Assembly (NCBI RefSeq): GCF_021458635.1
Contig: NZ_JAIRDQ010000003.1
Span: 310,001 to 374,000, forward strand
Source of the DNA: Bradyrhizobium monzae
GTDB taxonomy: Bacteria > Pseudomonadota > Alphaproteobacteria > Rhizobiales > Xanthobacteraceae
Direction of reading: 5' to 3'
DNA length: 64,000 nt
Positions 1-8,390 of the stretch are shown piece by piece; positions within the stretch are counted from its first letter, which is position 1; every line of letters starts with the position of its first letter. The notes beneath the pieces were generated by a model. The model was not told the origin of the DNA and did no database searches. It saw nothing but the letters and a program-made list of their open reading frames with translations. The position numbers and the translations under genes were made by a program.

Positions 1-293
1 CTTGCGGTGAAGTCTGCGTCGGGCAGAGCGTCGCGCGATGCGGACGCAATGATGGTCCTAAAGCTCTCCACCGTCGAGCATTCCACCTGCATGCGAGCAG
101 GCCGATCCGTGCGCGCCCAGATCACGGCAGAGCCGTCCGAGACGTCGCCGGATTGGATGCCGCCCGCGATCTGCGGGCGATCGGCGGCGCGGCTGATGCG
201 CGGCTTTGCGAGCGAGGCGGCGGCAAGACTGGATGTCGAGCGGACCAGGAACTGTCGCCGGGTCCATGCGCGCGAAGCGCGGAGCGTTGCCAT
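1..293 (-). CDS. phoD: PhoD-like alkaline phosphatase, N-terminal part (cut by window edge)
   Basis: Only the first 97 codons are inside the window; the rest lies to the left. The reading frame has a stop codon directly before the ATG at 293, and a GAAGG Shine-Dalgarno-like stretch lies upstream, so the start is well fixed. The protein opens with a twin-arginine export signal (TRRQFLV at about residues 11-17, then an Ala/Ser-rich hydrophobic stretch). This is followed by GIQSGDVSDGSAVIWARTDR, the usual start of the mature PhoD family N-terminal domain. Members are Tat-exported, metal-dependent phosphodi/monoesterases that act in the periplasm and are often phosphate-starvation induced. The catalytic residues are outside the window. 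Confidence is high for the family, moderate for the substrate. Confidence 0.8.
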   Translation of the reverse strand, partial: MATLRASRAWTRRQFLVRSTSSLAAASLAKPRISRAADRPQIAGGIQSGDVSDGSAVIWARTDRPARMQVECSTVESFRTIIASASRDALPDADFTA

Positions 294-411
294 TCAGGAG
301 ACCTTCGTCGAATCGCGACGAAAGGTGCCTGCGCTCCTTGACTCCCGGCTTACAGTTTCTTGACTCCACGCCTACGGTTTTGCGACGTGGAGGTGACGGT
401 CTCGGACCGGG

Positions 412-831
412 TCAGTGCTTCCAGCTGCAGATGCCGCCGGAACGACACGGCCAGGTCTGGATGCGGGTGTCCATCGCCTGCGCGTCCAGCGGATTGCCGC
501 GGCGATGCGCGAGCTTGGCGCGGGCTGCGCCACGTGGCTGCGCGCTCTTCGTGTGAGCGATCTTCGGTGCGGACACATGCACGCGTTCGGCCGCAATCTT
601 TTTCGGCACGTCGATGGGCTCGGCACGGGCATGCGCCTCGTTGCCGTCCTTCGCCTCCAGCGCGACCGGCGCGAATTGCGTCTCGGGCCCGAGCCGCTTC
701 GGCGACAGGACTGCCTTGGAGAGATCGAGACCGAGATATTCGTCAGGCTTGTAGTCGTCAGCGCGCGCGATACCGCCCCCTGCAAGCACGAGGGCAATGG
801 CAACCGCAAAAGGAACGCTTTTCAGGACCAC
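412..831 (-). CDS. Small secreted hypothetical protein
   Basis: 139 residues from a GTG start at 831 with a strong CAGGAGG ribosome site seven bases upstream. The first 23 residues form a Sec signal peptide (hydrophobic VPFAVAIALVLAGGGIA, cleavage near ARA-DD). The mature part is basic and Pro/Ala/Lys-rich with no domain I recognise; the C-terminus carries two cysteines. Export to the periplasm is the only role that can be read from the sequence. The roughly 120 bases between this gene and the phosphatase fragment hold nothing I can identify. Confidence 0.65.
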   Translation of the reverse strand: MVLKSVPFAVAIALVLAGGGIARADDYKPDEYLGLDLSKAVLSPKRLGPETQFAPVALEAKDGNEAHARAEPIDVPKKIAAERVHVSAPKIAHTKSAQPRGAARAKLAHRRGNPLDAQAMDTRIQTWPCRSGGICSWKH

Positions 832-938
832 GGACGCCTCCTGAAATTGATGATTAAAAGAGTAATCTACCTCTATTTAGGAGGCATCGCGCGCGATTCC
901 AGCGGTCAACTGCCGCCGTGGTTAAGAAGTTTGGCGGG

Positions 939-1940
939 TCAAGCGACCTTTCGCGTCGCGCCGGTCCCATCCAGGAACCCCATAAGCCGGTTGCGGATGA
1001 TTTGTTCCGCCTCGGTCATGATGCGATCCACGAGTTCCTTGCAGCTGGGGATGTCGTGGATGAGGCCTGCGACCATACCGCAGCTCCAGGCGCCGGCATC
1101 CATCTGCCCGTCCAGCATGATCCTGGGATAGACACCCGCGACCTGGTCGTGGATGTCGTCGATTGTCAGCTTGGCGCCCTTCTCGCGCTCGATCTCGAGC
1201 AGGCGGTCGACATTGGCGTTCTTCAGTACGCGCTCGGTGTTGCGCAGAGCCCGCATGATCAGGCGGGTGTCGAGCTCGGTCGCCGCGACCAGCGCGTTCT
1301 TCACGTTCTGATGGACAGGTGCTTCCTTTGTCGCGATGAAGCGCGTGCCCATGTTCATGCCGGCCGCGCCCAGCGACAGCGCTGCGACGAGGCTGCGCCC
1401 ATCAGCCATGCCGCCGGAGGCCACGAACGGGATCTTCAACTCTTCCGCCGCGCGCGGCAGCAGGATCATGTTGGGAATGTCGTCCTCGCCGGGATGGCCG
1501 CCGCACTCAAAGCCGTCGACGCTGACGGCGTCGCAGCCGATCCGCTCGGCCTTCAGCGAGTGACGCACCGAGGTGCATTTGTGGATCACCTTGATGCCGG
1601 CGGCCTTCAGTGCCGGCATGTATTGCTCCGGACTGCGGCCCGCGGTCTCGACCGCCTTGATGCCGCCCTCGACGATGGCTGCAATATATTCAGGATAAGG
1701 CGGCGCCGCGAAAGTCGGCAGGAAGGTGAGGTTCACGCCGAACGGCTTGTCGGTCATGTCGCGGCAGCGCGCGATCTCCTTGGCGAGCAACTCCGGCGTC
1801 TTCTGCGTGAGGCCGGTGATGATGCCGAGCCCGCCGGCATTGGAGACGGCGGCGGCAAGCTCGGCAAAGCCGACGAAATGCATGCCGCCCTGGATGATGG
1901 GGTGCTCGATGCCGAACAGTTCGGTGATCGCGGTCTTCAC
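939..1940 (-). CDS. Nitronate monooxygenase (2-nitropropane dioxygenase family)
   Basis: 333 residues, a usual length for the family; GTG start at 1940 behind GGGAGGAG. This is an FMN-dependent TIM barrel that oxidises alkyl nitronates or related compounds. The fold signature is clear: IIQGGM near residue 15, AGGLG near 35, GFECGGHP at 143-150, SGGMADGR at 175-182 (phosphate-binding) and GAAGMNMGTRF at 191-201. The His in ECGGH occupies the usual catalytic-base region. It lies 66 bases downstream of the SDR gene on the same strand, so the two may form one detoxification or degradation unit. Many members act on substrates other than nitronates, and the true substrate is open. Confidence 0.85.
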   Translation of the reverse strand: MKTAITELFGIEHPIIQGGMHFVGFAELAAAVSNAGGLGIITGLTQKTPELLAKEIARCRDMTDKPFGVNLTFLPTFAAPPYPEYIAAIVEGGIKAVETAGRSPEQYMPALKAAGIKVIHKCTSVRHSLKAERIGCDAVSVDGFECGGHPGEDDIPNMILLPRAAEELKIPFVASGGMADGRSLVAALSLGAAGMNMGTRFIATKEAPVHQNVKNALVAATELDTRLIMRALRNTERVLKNANVDRLLEIEREKGAKLTIDDIHDQVAGVYPRIMLDGQMDAGAWSCGMVAGLIHDIPSCKELVDRIMTEAEQIIRNRLMGFLDGTGATRKVA

Positions 1941-2005
1941 TTAGTTCTCCTCCCGGAATTCTTGCTTGGCGTTGGGTTCAGTCTAGCCGGACTTCTGCGC
2001 CGCGG

Positions 2006-2743
2006 TCACCATTTCTCGCCGAACGGGCGAATCTCCATCTCGAAGGTCCAAGCACTCTTCGGCTGCTGATAGAGCTGCCAATAGGAATCAGCAACGGCCG
2101 ACGGCGGCATCAGCAGATCGGGATTATCGAGCGCATTCGGCCCGAGCGCCTCGAGCCGGCGCTGCCGCACCCATTCGGTGTCGACGCCGGAATCAATGAT
2201 GAGGTGCGCGACGTGGATGTTCTTCGGCCCAAGCTCGCGCGCCATTGCCTGTGCCACCGCACGAAGTCCAAACTTCGCGCTGGCAAAGGCCGCAAAGCCG
2301 CTACCGCCGCGCAGGGACGCCGTCGCACCGGTGAAGAAGATCTTGCCGCCGCCGCGCGCCAGCATCAGCCGCGCCGCCTCGCGCCCTGCGAGGAAGCCGG
2401 AAAAGCAGGCCATCTCCCACACTTTTCGAAACACGCGCTCGGTGGTGTCGAGGATCGGAAAATTGACGTTGGCGCCGACATTGAAGATGCAGACTTCCAG
2501 CGGCGCGTGCTTGTCGGCATCGTCGAGGAAGGAGATGATTTCCTCCTCCTTCCGCGCATCCAACGAGCGCGCATGGATCTCGCCGCCTGCGGCTTCGATG
2601 TCCTTCACCAGCGGCGCGAGCTTGTCGCCGTTGCGACGGCCCGCATAGATCGAAAAGCCTTCGGCGGCGAATTTCTTGGCAATCTCGGAGCCGATGAAAT
2701 CGCCGGCTCCGATCACGGCCGCAGTCGCGTTTCGCTTGGGCAA
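2006..2743 (-). CDS. Short-chain dehydrogenase/reductase, atypical active site
   Basis: A TTG start at 2743 is preferred because a perfect AGGAGG lies six bases upstream; an in-frame ATG at 2767 has no such site and would extend the protein by eight residues. 245 residues, normal for a classical SDR. The Rossmann motif is GAGDFIG (residues 12-18) and the NNAG-type motif reads NVGA (88-91). The catalytic YxxxK is FASAK here, so the Tyr is replaced by Phe at 153 while Lys157 is kept, and Thr may replace the usual Ser. Either the enzyme uses another acid or it is no longer a standard dehydrogenase. The divergent HxlR gene and the promoter-overlapping inverted repeat suggest it is the regulated target. 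Confidence 0.8.
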   Translation of the reverse strand: MPKRNATAAVIGAGDFIGSEIAKKFAAEGFSIYAGRRNGDKLAPLVKDIEAAGGEIHARSLDARKEEEIISFLDDADKHAPLEVCIFNVGANVNFPILDTTERVFRKVWEMACFSGFLAGREAARLMLARGGGKIFFTGATASLRGGSGFAAFASAKFGLRAVAQAMARELGPKNIHVAHLIIDSGVDTEWVRQRRLEALGPNALDNPDLLMPPSAVADSYWQLYQQPKSAWTFEMEIRPFGEKW

Positions 2744-2781
2744 GGTCGCCTCCTCCGGTGAGCGCATGTGATTGCTCAAAG

Positions 2782-2808
2782 GCTATAGTTCTAAAATAGA
2801 ACTGTCAA
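2782..2808 (-). promoter_or_regulatory. SDR promoter with embedded inverted-repeat operator
   Basis: Read leftward, a perfect -35 box TTGACA (2803-2808) is followed by a -10-like TATAGC (2782-2787), 15 bases apart. The spacer contains a perfect inverted repeat, AGTTCTA-AAA-TAGAACT (2787-2803). An operator lodged between -35 and -10 is the layout expected for repression. The divergent HxlR-type gene is the obvious candidate repressor. The sequence shows the repeat; the binding protein is inferred. Confidence 0.55.
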
Positions 2809-2905
2809 ACCTTGGGATCTGATGCTAAACTTCCGTCGAAATACCCCAGATCATTCAAGTCAGTTCCTTTTTCAGACTTATGCTGCCCAGGCCGGAGACG
2901 GGATC

Positions 2906-3373
2906 ATGAAATGGGATACGCTGGACGAGGAGCCCTGCTCGCTCTCCCGCACCGTCGCCGTGGTCGGCGACCGCTGGACGCTTCTCATCCTGCGCGAATG
3001 TTTTCTGCGCGTGCGCCGCTTTGAGGCGTTCCAGTCCTCGCTCCAGATCACGCGGCACCTGCTCTCGGAGCGGCTGAAGAAGCTGGTCCGCTTCGGCATC
3101 CTGCGCCGCGTCCCCTATTCCGAAGCGCCGAAGCGACACGAATACATCCTCACGCAGAAGGGGCTCGACCTCTATCCGATCATCATGGCGATGGTACATT
3201 GGGGCGACACCCACATGGGCGACGAGCGCGGCCGTCCGCTGCTGCACGAGCACAAGGCTTGCGGGAAATTGTTCGACCCGGTGATGGTGTGCTCGGAATG
3301 CGGCGAGCCGCTGCATGCCAAGCAGGTGCACGTGCATGCGGGGCCGGGACAGCGGGGAGCTGACGCCGCCTAG
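2906..3373 (+). CDS. HxlR-family transcriptional regulator
   Basis: 155 residues from ATG 2906, which has GGAG eight bases upstream; an in-frame ATG at 2822 lacks a ribosome site. The protein is a winged helix-turn-helix of the HxlR (DUF24) type. An N-terminal Cys (PCSLSRTVAVVGDRWT) leads into the DNA-binding region around LLSERLKKLVRFGILRR and the wing YILTQKGLDL. A C-terminal CSECGEPL holds a Cys pair that could bind metal or sense redox state. HxlR proteins usually sense electrophiles or aldehydes and control a neighbouring oxidoreductase, which fits the divergent SDR. The stop codon overlaps the end of the convergent EmrB-like gene by four bases. Confidence 0.85.
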   Translation: MKWDTLDEEPCSLSRTVAVVGDRWTLLILRECFLRVRRFEAFQSSLQITRHLLSERLKKLVRFGILRRVPYSEAPKRHEYILTQKGLDLYPIIMAMVHWGDTHMGDERGRPLLHEHKACGKLFDPVMVCSECGEPLHAKQVHVHAGPGQRGADAA

Positions 3374-4989
3374 TGCCCCCGCGCCGGCGCACTGAGATTG
3401 ATCGGACGCAGCACGGCCGCCGTGGGGATCATCAGCACCGCGATGATCGCAAGCGTCCAGAACACGTCGATATAGGCGAGGAAGTCGACCTGTTGCTGCA
3501 AGGTCTTCCCCACCCAGGCGATCGCCTGCGCGGCCGCGTCGCTGGCATTCGAGCCCTGGGCCTGGAAGTAGCGTGTCATCGCGTCGATGGTCTGCTGGTA
3601 GCCGAGGTCGGACGGCGCGGCGTGCTCGATCAGGCGGCTCTGGTGGAATTGCTGGCGCTGCGCCAGAACCGTCTGCGCCAGCGCCACGCCCATGGAGCCG
3701 CCGATATTGCGGGCGACGTTGATCAGCGCCGAGGCCTGGTTGGTCTTGTCCGGCGGCAGGCCGTCATAGGATGCGGTCGTGACCGGCAGGAACAGGAAAG
3801 GAAGCCCGATCGCGAGGAAGATACGCGACAGAGCGGCATAGCCATACGTAATGTCGCCGTTGAGCCCGGTCAGGTGCCACATCGAGAAGGCGACCACCGC
3901 GGCGCCGAACATGATGAGGTATTTCGGCTGCACCGTGCTGACGAGCCGACCGGCTACCGGCATCAGCATCAAGGTGACGATGCCGGCGGGCGATAGTGCA
4001 AGACCTGCCAGCAGTGCCGTGTAGTTCAGCTCGGTCTGGAGCAGTTGCGGCAGGATCTGCGTGGTCGAGATCAGCACCGCACCGGTGCCGAGCATGACCA
4101 GGAAGCAGGCGGCGAATTGGCGCCGGCCGAGCAGACGGAGATCGATGATAGGCTCTTCGCGAGAGAGCTCCCACGGGATCAGTGCAAGCAGCGACACGGC
4201 CGACAGCACAGCGAAGAAAATGATCGTGTTCGAGCCGAACCAGTCGTTGCGCTGGCCTTCATCGAGCACGTACTCGAGCGAGCCGAGCCCGATCGCGACC
4301 AGCGCGAAGCCGATATAGTCGACCCGCAGACCCTTGCTCAGCAGCTTCTCCCGCTCCTCCTCCGCGCCCGACGGCTCCTTGACCAGCGTGCCTACCAGGA
4401 ACAGCGAGAGCAGCCCCATCGGGACGTTGATCAGGAAGACCCAGTGCCAGCTGTAGGTATCGGTGATCCAGCCGCCGAGCGTCGGGCCGATCACCGGCGC
4501 GACGACCACGGCGACGCCGTAGATGGCAAAAGCCTGTCCACGCCTCGCCGGCGGGAAGGAGTCGGCGAGGATCGCCTGCTCGCTCGTGGCCATGCCGCCG
4601 CCGCCGAGACCTTGCAGGATACGGAAGAGCACCAGCGACTGCAGATTCCACGCGAACCCGCACAGCAGCGAGGAGACCGTGAAAGTCGCGACACAGATCA
4701 TGTAGAAGCGCTTGCGGCCGATCACGGTGGACAGCCAGCCCGAGATCGACAGCACGATGGCGTTGGCGACCAGATAGCTGGTGATGACGTAGGTGCTCTC
4801 GTCGATGCCGACCGCGAGCCCGCCGGCGATGTGGCGCAACGCGACATTGGCGATGGTGGTGTCGAGCACCTCCATGAAGGTCGCGATCGAAACCACGAAG
4901 GCGATCAGGTAAGGATTGTGCCCACCGGCCGCCGAGCGTTCCGGCGACCAGCCGCCGGCAGATGCGCCGTCTTGCGTGGCGTCCGTCAT
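3370..4989 (-). CDS. emrB: DHA2-family MFS multidrug efflux permease (EmrB-like)
   Basis: 539 residues from the ATG at 4989, which overlaps the stop of the upstream EmrA-like gene as ATGA, a translational-coupling arrangement. About 14 hydrophobic segments are visible. The family motif DTTIANVALRHIAGGL sits in the first membrane helix, with GLGGGGMATSEQAILAD further on and the antiporter-type VVAPVIGPTLGGWITD. These 14-helix proton antiporters pair with an HlyD-type periplasmic adaptor and an outer-membrane channel to pump toxic hydrophobic compounds out of the cell. No outer-membrane channel gene is next to it. Efflux function is secure, substrates are not known. Confidence 0.88.
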   Translation of the reverse strand: MTDATQDGASAGGWSPERSAAGGHNPYLIAFVVSIATFMEVLDTTIANVALRHIAGGLAVGIDESTYVITSYLVANAIVLSISGWLSTVIGRKRFYMICVATFTVSSLLCGFAWNLQSLVLFRILQGLGGGGMATSEQAILADSFPPARRGQAFAIYGVAVVVAPVIGPTLGGWITDTYSWHWVFLINVPMGLLSLFLVGTLVKEPSGAEEEREKLLSKGLRVDYIGFALVAIGLGSLEYVLDEGQRNDWFGSNTIIFFAVLSAVSLLALIPWELSREEPIIDLRLLGRRQFAACFLVMLGTGAVLISTTQILPQLLQTELNYTALLAGLALSPAGIVTLMLMPVAGRLVSTVQPKYLIMFGAAVVAFSMWHLTGLNGDITYGYAALSRIFLAIGLPFLFLPVTTASYDGLPPDKTNQASALINVARNIGGSMGVALAQTVLAQRQQFHQSRLIEHAAPSDLGYQQTIDAMTRYFQAQGSNASDAAAQAIAWVGKTLQQQVDFLAYIDVFWTLAIIAVLMIPTAAVLRPINLSAPARGH

Positions 4990-6143
4990 CGCACCCTGGT
5001 CCAGGGTACGACCGACATGCCGGGACCAACAGGCAGATCGGCCGGCCAATTGTCGAGCACGATTTTGACCGGCACGCGCTGCACCACCTTGACGTAGTTG
5101 CCAGTGGCATTCTCCGCCGGCAGCAGGCTGAAGGCGGTGCCGGAGCCGGGCTGCACGGAATCGACATGGCCGGTCAGCATGCGCCCGGGATAGGCATCGA
5201 TGCGGATCTCGACCGGCTGGCCCGGCCGCATGTCGGCGAGCTGGGTCTCCTTGTAGTTGGCGACGATCCAGATCTCGTCGGGGACGAACATCATCAGACT
5301 CTGTCCCGCGGTCACGAACGTGCCCTTGGCGCCTGAGAGCTTGACGACGCGGCCGGACTGCACGGCGACGACGTTGGTGTATTGCAGGTTTAGCTTGGCC
5401 TGATCGAGTTGGGCCTGCGACTGCTGGAGCTGCGCCTTGGCGCCGTCGAGCTGAGCCTGCAGCGTCTTGATGCCGACTTGCGCGGCTATCACCGCGGTCC
5501 TGGCGCGCTCGGTGTTGGCTTGCTGGGCCTGAAGATCGGAGCGGGTCTGCTGCTGGCGCTGCACGGTGCCGGCGCCCTTCTCGACCAGGTCCTGGGCGCG
5601 CGCAGATTCTTCCTGCGAGAACTGAAGCTGGGCCTGCGCCTGCTCGAGCTGCGCCTGGGCCTGCTTGATCTGCTCCTGCTGGGAAACGATCTGCGCCGCG
5701 ACATTGGCGATGTTCGCCTTGGAGACCTCGACCTGCGCCGCAGCCTGATCGACGGCGATGCGATAGTCGCGCTCGTCGATCTTGGCGATGAGATCGCCAG
5801 CGTTGACGTGCTGGTTGTCCGTGACCGGGACATCGGTCACGTAACCGCCGACCTTCGAGGCCACGGAAAAGCTGCGCGCCGCGACGAAGGCGTCGTCGGT
5901 TGATTCATAGTGGCGAACCTCCAGCCAATAGAGCAGGCCGCCGACCAGCGCTGCGATCAGCACGGCGGCGCCGACGAGGGCGAGCAGCCAATGCTCGGCA
6001 ATCCGCTCGCGTAGCGACGGGGCCCTGTCCGGATTCCCGGACTGATCCTTGGTCTCGCGCTCGGGATCCGGCGAATTGTTTGGAGGTTCCACCTTCTGCG
6101 GTTGCTCCGCCGACGGCCCACGCTCCCGGGTTTGAGCATCCAC
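4986..6143 (-). CDS. emrA: HlyD/EmrA-family membrane fusion protein
   Basis: 385 residues from the GTG at 6143, which has GAGGTG six bases upstream; a GTG at 6152 is the alternative. A charged, Pro-rich cytoplasmic N-terminus (about 45 residues) precedes one membrane helix (LALVGAAVLIAALVGGLLYW). Then come the lipoyl-like half (SKVGGYVTDVPVTDNQHVNAGDL), a long Gln/Ala-rich coiled-coil hairpin (about residues 125-245), and the second half with the FVTAGQ and MRPGQPVEI motifs. The protein links the EmrB-like permease to an outer-membrane channel. The two genes overlap by four bases and surely form an operon. Confidence 0.88.
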   Translation of the reverse strand: MDAQTRERGPSAEQPQKVEPPNNSPDPERETKDQSGNPDRAPSLRERIAEHWLLALVGAAVLIAALVGGLLYWLEVRHYESTDDAFVAARSFSVASKVGGYVTDVPVTDNQHVNAGDLIAKIDERDYRIAVDQAAAQVEVSKANIANVAAQIVSQQEQIKQAQAQLEQAQAQLQFSQEESARAQDLVEKGAGTVQRQQQTRSDLQAQQANTERARTAVIAAQVGIKTLQAQLDGAKAQLQQSQAQLDQAKLNLQYTNVVAVQSGRVVKLSGAKGTFVTAGQSLMMFVPDEIWIVANYKETQLADMRPGQPVEIRIDAYPGRMLTGHVDSVQPGSGTAFSLLPAENATGNYVKVVQRVPVKIVLDNWPADLPVGPGMSVVPWTRVR

Positions 6144-6334
6144 TATGAACACCTCGATCGGGACTAAAGGTGCGCCCTACGGCTTGGCCATGCGCGCATG
6201 CCGGGAGCCTAACCGCAAGCCTTGGGGCATGGTTCCGGGCTGTGCGAGCACCGCCGTCATTCGTGAGTGCATTGCGCAAAAAAGGAAACGCAGCACCAAG
6301 TTGCCCCGCGCTCCACAAATCGTCTGCGCCCCGG

Positions 6335-6493
6335 TCAATGCGTCTTGGTCTCGTGCCACTTCTCCAGGTCCGGCTTCTTCTCGCCGGACTTCTGCTCCTT
6401 CTCCGGATTGCCCTTCCAGGGCTTGTCCGTCTGGGCGTGCGATCCCCAGTCATTCTGATGCCGGGGATCGTCGTCGGGCTTTTCCTGGCTCAT
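6335..6493 (-). CDS. Small hydrophilic hypothetical protein
   Basis: 52 residues from ATG 6493, with GGGAGAT about six bases upstream. The sequence is very polar, rich in Lys, Asp, Glu and Pro, with Trp residues in DWGSH, KPWKGN and EKWHET. No hydrophobic core or signal peptide is present, so it is probably disordered and cytoplasmic. It sits 25 bases downstream of the PRC-barrel gene and may be cotranscribed. Function unknown. Confidence 0.55.
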   Translation of the reverse strand: MSQEKPDDDPRHQNDWGSHAQTDKPWKGNPEKEQKSGEKKPDLEKWHETKTH

Positions 6494-6518
6494 CGGATCT
6501 CCCTCTCGATGACGCGAT

Positions 6519-6893
6519 TCAAGCGAAGGGAACGCCATAGTAGGAGTTGACACCACGCATGGCGGCGTCATCGCCCCAGTTCCAATCGCTGCGCTCGCCG
6601 TATTTTGGCGCACCTTCGAGCGACTTCGCGGTGATCCCGGTGACGTAGCCGCCGAGCTCGGTGTCGTACTTCAGCGACTGCCAGGGCAATGGGTAGTGAT
6701 CATTGCCGAGGCCCAGAAATCCACCGAAGCCGAGCACGGCGTAGGATACCTTGCCGCTGACCTTGTCGATCATCACGCGTTCGATCGAACCGATCTTGTT
6801 CCGATCCGCGCCATAAACCGACGTTCCCTCGACCTTGTCGCTGCCAATCAAACGGCCCATCTCGCCGCGATCCAGCTCGCCTTGATTCAACAT
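6519..6893 (-). CDS. PRC-barrel domain protein
   Basis: 124 residues from ATG 6893 with GTGGAGA upstream; the longer frame to 6959 has no better site. The PRC-barrel covers about residues 15-95: GRLIGSDKVEGTSVYGADRN, then IGSIERVMIDKVSGKVSYAV and the conserved GFGGFLGLGNDHYPLPW. Stand-alone PRC-barrel proteins of this kind are common in rhizobia and often stress induced; the fold is otherwise found in photosynthetic reaction centre subunit H and RimM. A short aromatic tail (NSYYGVPFA) follows. Biochemical role unknown. Confidence 0.8.
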   Translation of the reverse strand: MLNQGELDRGEMGRLIGSDKVEGTSVYGADRNKIGSIERVMIDKVSGKVSYAVLGFGGFLGLGNDHYPLPWQSLKYDTELGGYVTGITAKSLEGAPKYGERSDWNWGDDAAMRGVNSYYGVPFA

Positions 6894-7117
6894 TTCGATT
6901 CTCCACTCAGCCGATGTGTGGACCAACTTGGGTGAAGGGGGGATCGTTCCAGAGGGCACCTGCGACCAAACAGGAACATCGCCGGGAACGCGCTGTTCTT
7001 GATTGTCAGATCAGGGAAACCGGGAGCCGTCCACTGTGGGGGATCCGAACGAGAGCGGCGCTATCCGGGGAGCAGCGCGGCAGGTGTTCGAAAAGATCCT
7101 GCCCGGAAACGACTAAG

Positions 7118-7351
7118 GTGAACCATGAGCGACTTCGCGATATCCAACATGGCGTCAACGATCCCGTCGACGGCGTCGACGTGAAGCGTCAGATCAACAC
7201 CAACCAGACGCCACACGAGCGGGCGCAGCATCATGCCGATGTGCGCGCCACTCCGTCGGCTTCGCCATCCGAGCCGTTCTTGCCTGAAAGACTCCGGCGC
7301 AAGCCGACCGATCCCATCAATCCGCGCACCGGCCGCCATCCGACGGATTAG
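7118..7351 (+). CDS. Hypothetical protein, 77 residues
   Basis: The frame is read from a GTG at 7118 with a GGAAAC stretch about nine bases upstream. The product is hydrophilic, His-, Arg- and Pro-rich (HERLRDIQHGVNDPVDGVDV near the start; PTDPINPRTGRHPTD at the end), with no recognisable domain. Amino-acid use resembles the other small proteins in this region, which is the main reason to call it; a non-coding explanation cannot be excluded. Confidence 0.4.
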   Translation: MNHERLRDIQHGVNDPVDGVDVKRQINTNQTPHERAQHHADVRATPSASPSEPFLPERLRRKPTDPINPRTGRHPTD

Positions 7352-7395
7352 GAACCTCGGTACCGAGCGCGTGTTGGTCGCCGCAACGAGCCGTA

Positions 7396-7421
7396 GGAAC
7401 GATCGCCGTCACCAGGCCGTT
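7396..7421 (+). promoter_or_regulatory. EcfG-type promoter for the PAP2-DUF3147 operon
   Basis: GGAAC (7396-7400), 17 bases, then CGTT (7418-7421), an exact match to the alphaproteobacterial general-stress sigma factor consensus. It lies 41 bases before the PAP2 start codon, on the correct strand. Assignment to EcfG is by consensus only. Confidence 0.55.
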
Positions 7422-7461
7422 ACAGAACCGTCACGAAAAATAGCTCGTCGATTATCGACTG

Positions 7462-8046
7462 ATGGCGCTAGTAACGGTTAAACCGACACCGATCGATTTC
7501 GCGATCGCAAACGAGATTGCGGATCATACCAACGCAGGGCTTGAGCAGACGGCTGAAGCCCTGACCTGGGGCGCCGACGAGCATGTGCTGCTCGCCCTCG
7601 CCTCTGCGGGTTGGCTTTACACCCGGCTTCGAGCTGGGGAAGAACGCCGCGTTGCTAATCACATCCTGGCGGTTTCGGTCGCAACGGCTGTGCTGCCGCA
7701 TATCCTGAAATCGGTGTTCGACCAGGTCCGGCCGGACCGCCTAACGGTACGAGGCCATCGCCGCGGCGTCCCTTTCTCCGGACGGCCCCGCGACGCCTTC
7801 CCGTCCGGCCATGCCGTGCACATGGGCGCGCTGGCGTCCGCGGCCGGCTTGCTGCCGCCGGGCCGGCGTCGTCTCGCGCGCTCCATTGCAGCGGGCCTCT
7901 CGCTGACCCGTGTCGCGCTGCTCGCGCACTGGGCGAGCGATGTCGTCGCAGGCTTCACCCTCGGCATCCTCGTCGAGCGGATGCTGAGGCCATGGACGTT
8001 GGCGAGGCCGAGCCGCGGGCCCAGAGATCGCCGGCCACGGCGATGA
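7462..8046 (+). CDS. PAP2-family membrane phosphatase
   Basis: 194 residues. All three PAP2 phosphatase signatures are present: KSVFDQVRP (Kx6RP, about residues 76-84), FPSGH (about 107-111), and TRVALLAHWASD (SRx5HxxxD type with Thr for Ser, about 144-155). Hydrophobic helices surround them, so it should be an inner-membrane enzyme that removes phosphate from lipid phosphates such as undecaprenyl diphosphate or phosphatidic acid. Its stop overlaps the next start as ATGA, giving a three-gene operon with two DUF3147 proteins behind an EcfG-like promoter. Stress-linked membrane-lipid remodelling is a reasonable inference, not shown. Confidence 0.82.
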   Translation: MALVTVKPTPIDFAIANEIADHTNAGLEQTAEALTWGADEHVLLALASAGWLYTRLRAGEERRVANHILAVSVATAVLPHILKSVFDQVRPDRLTVRGHRRGVPFSGRPRDAFPSGHAVHMGALASAAGLLPPGRRRLARSIAAGLSLTRVALLAHWASDVVAGFTLGILVERMLRPWTLARPSRGPRDRRPRR

Positions 8047-8390
8047 CCGAATATGTGCTCCGCTTCATCGCCGGCGGCGTGATCGTATCCGGCTTTGCGA
8101 TCCTCGGCGACATGCTGAGGCCCAAGAGTTTTGGCGGCCTCCTCGGCGCCGCGCCATCGGTCGCGCTCGCCACGCTCGGCATCGCCGTCGTCCAGCACGG
8201 CCCGCAATTCGCTGCGGCCGAAAGCTGGACGATGATTTACGGCGCGATCGCCCTCGCCTGCTACAGCCTTGCCGTCTGCCATCTCCTGATGAGGCTTCGA
8301 CTGGCAGCGCTGCCCGCCACCATCATCGCTTCCGTCGTATGGCTTGCCGTCGCCTTTGCCCTGCTCGCGGGTTTTGGAGGGGCCGCCTGA
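8043..8390 (+). CDS. DUF3147-type small membrane protein
   Basis: 115 residues from ATG 8043, which overlaps the PAP2 stop. Four hydrophobic segments span nearly the whole protein (YVLRFIAGGVIVSGFAIL, GGLLGAAPSVALATLGIAVV, YGAIALACYSLAVC and ASVVWLAVAFALLAGF). The FIAGG and GGLLGAAPSVALATLG pattern is that of DUF3147, a family of unknown function. Translational coupling to both neighbours suggests it works with them, perhaps as a complex with the next protein. Confidence 0.7.
   Translation: MTEYVLRFIAGGVIVSGFAILGDMLRPKSFGGLLGAAPSVALATLGIAVVQHGPQFAAAESWTMIYGAIALACYSLAVCHLLMRLRLAALPATIIASVVWLAVAFALLAGFGGAA

Noticed and set aside
58..369. Leftward 103-codon frame at the left edge
   Set aside because: Overlaps the PhoD start in another frame; the PhoD frame has a Tat signal and family sequence.
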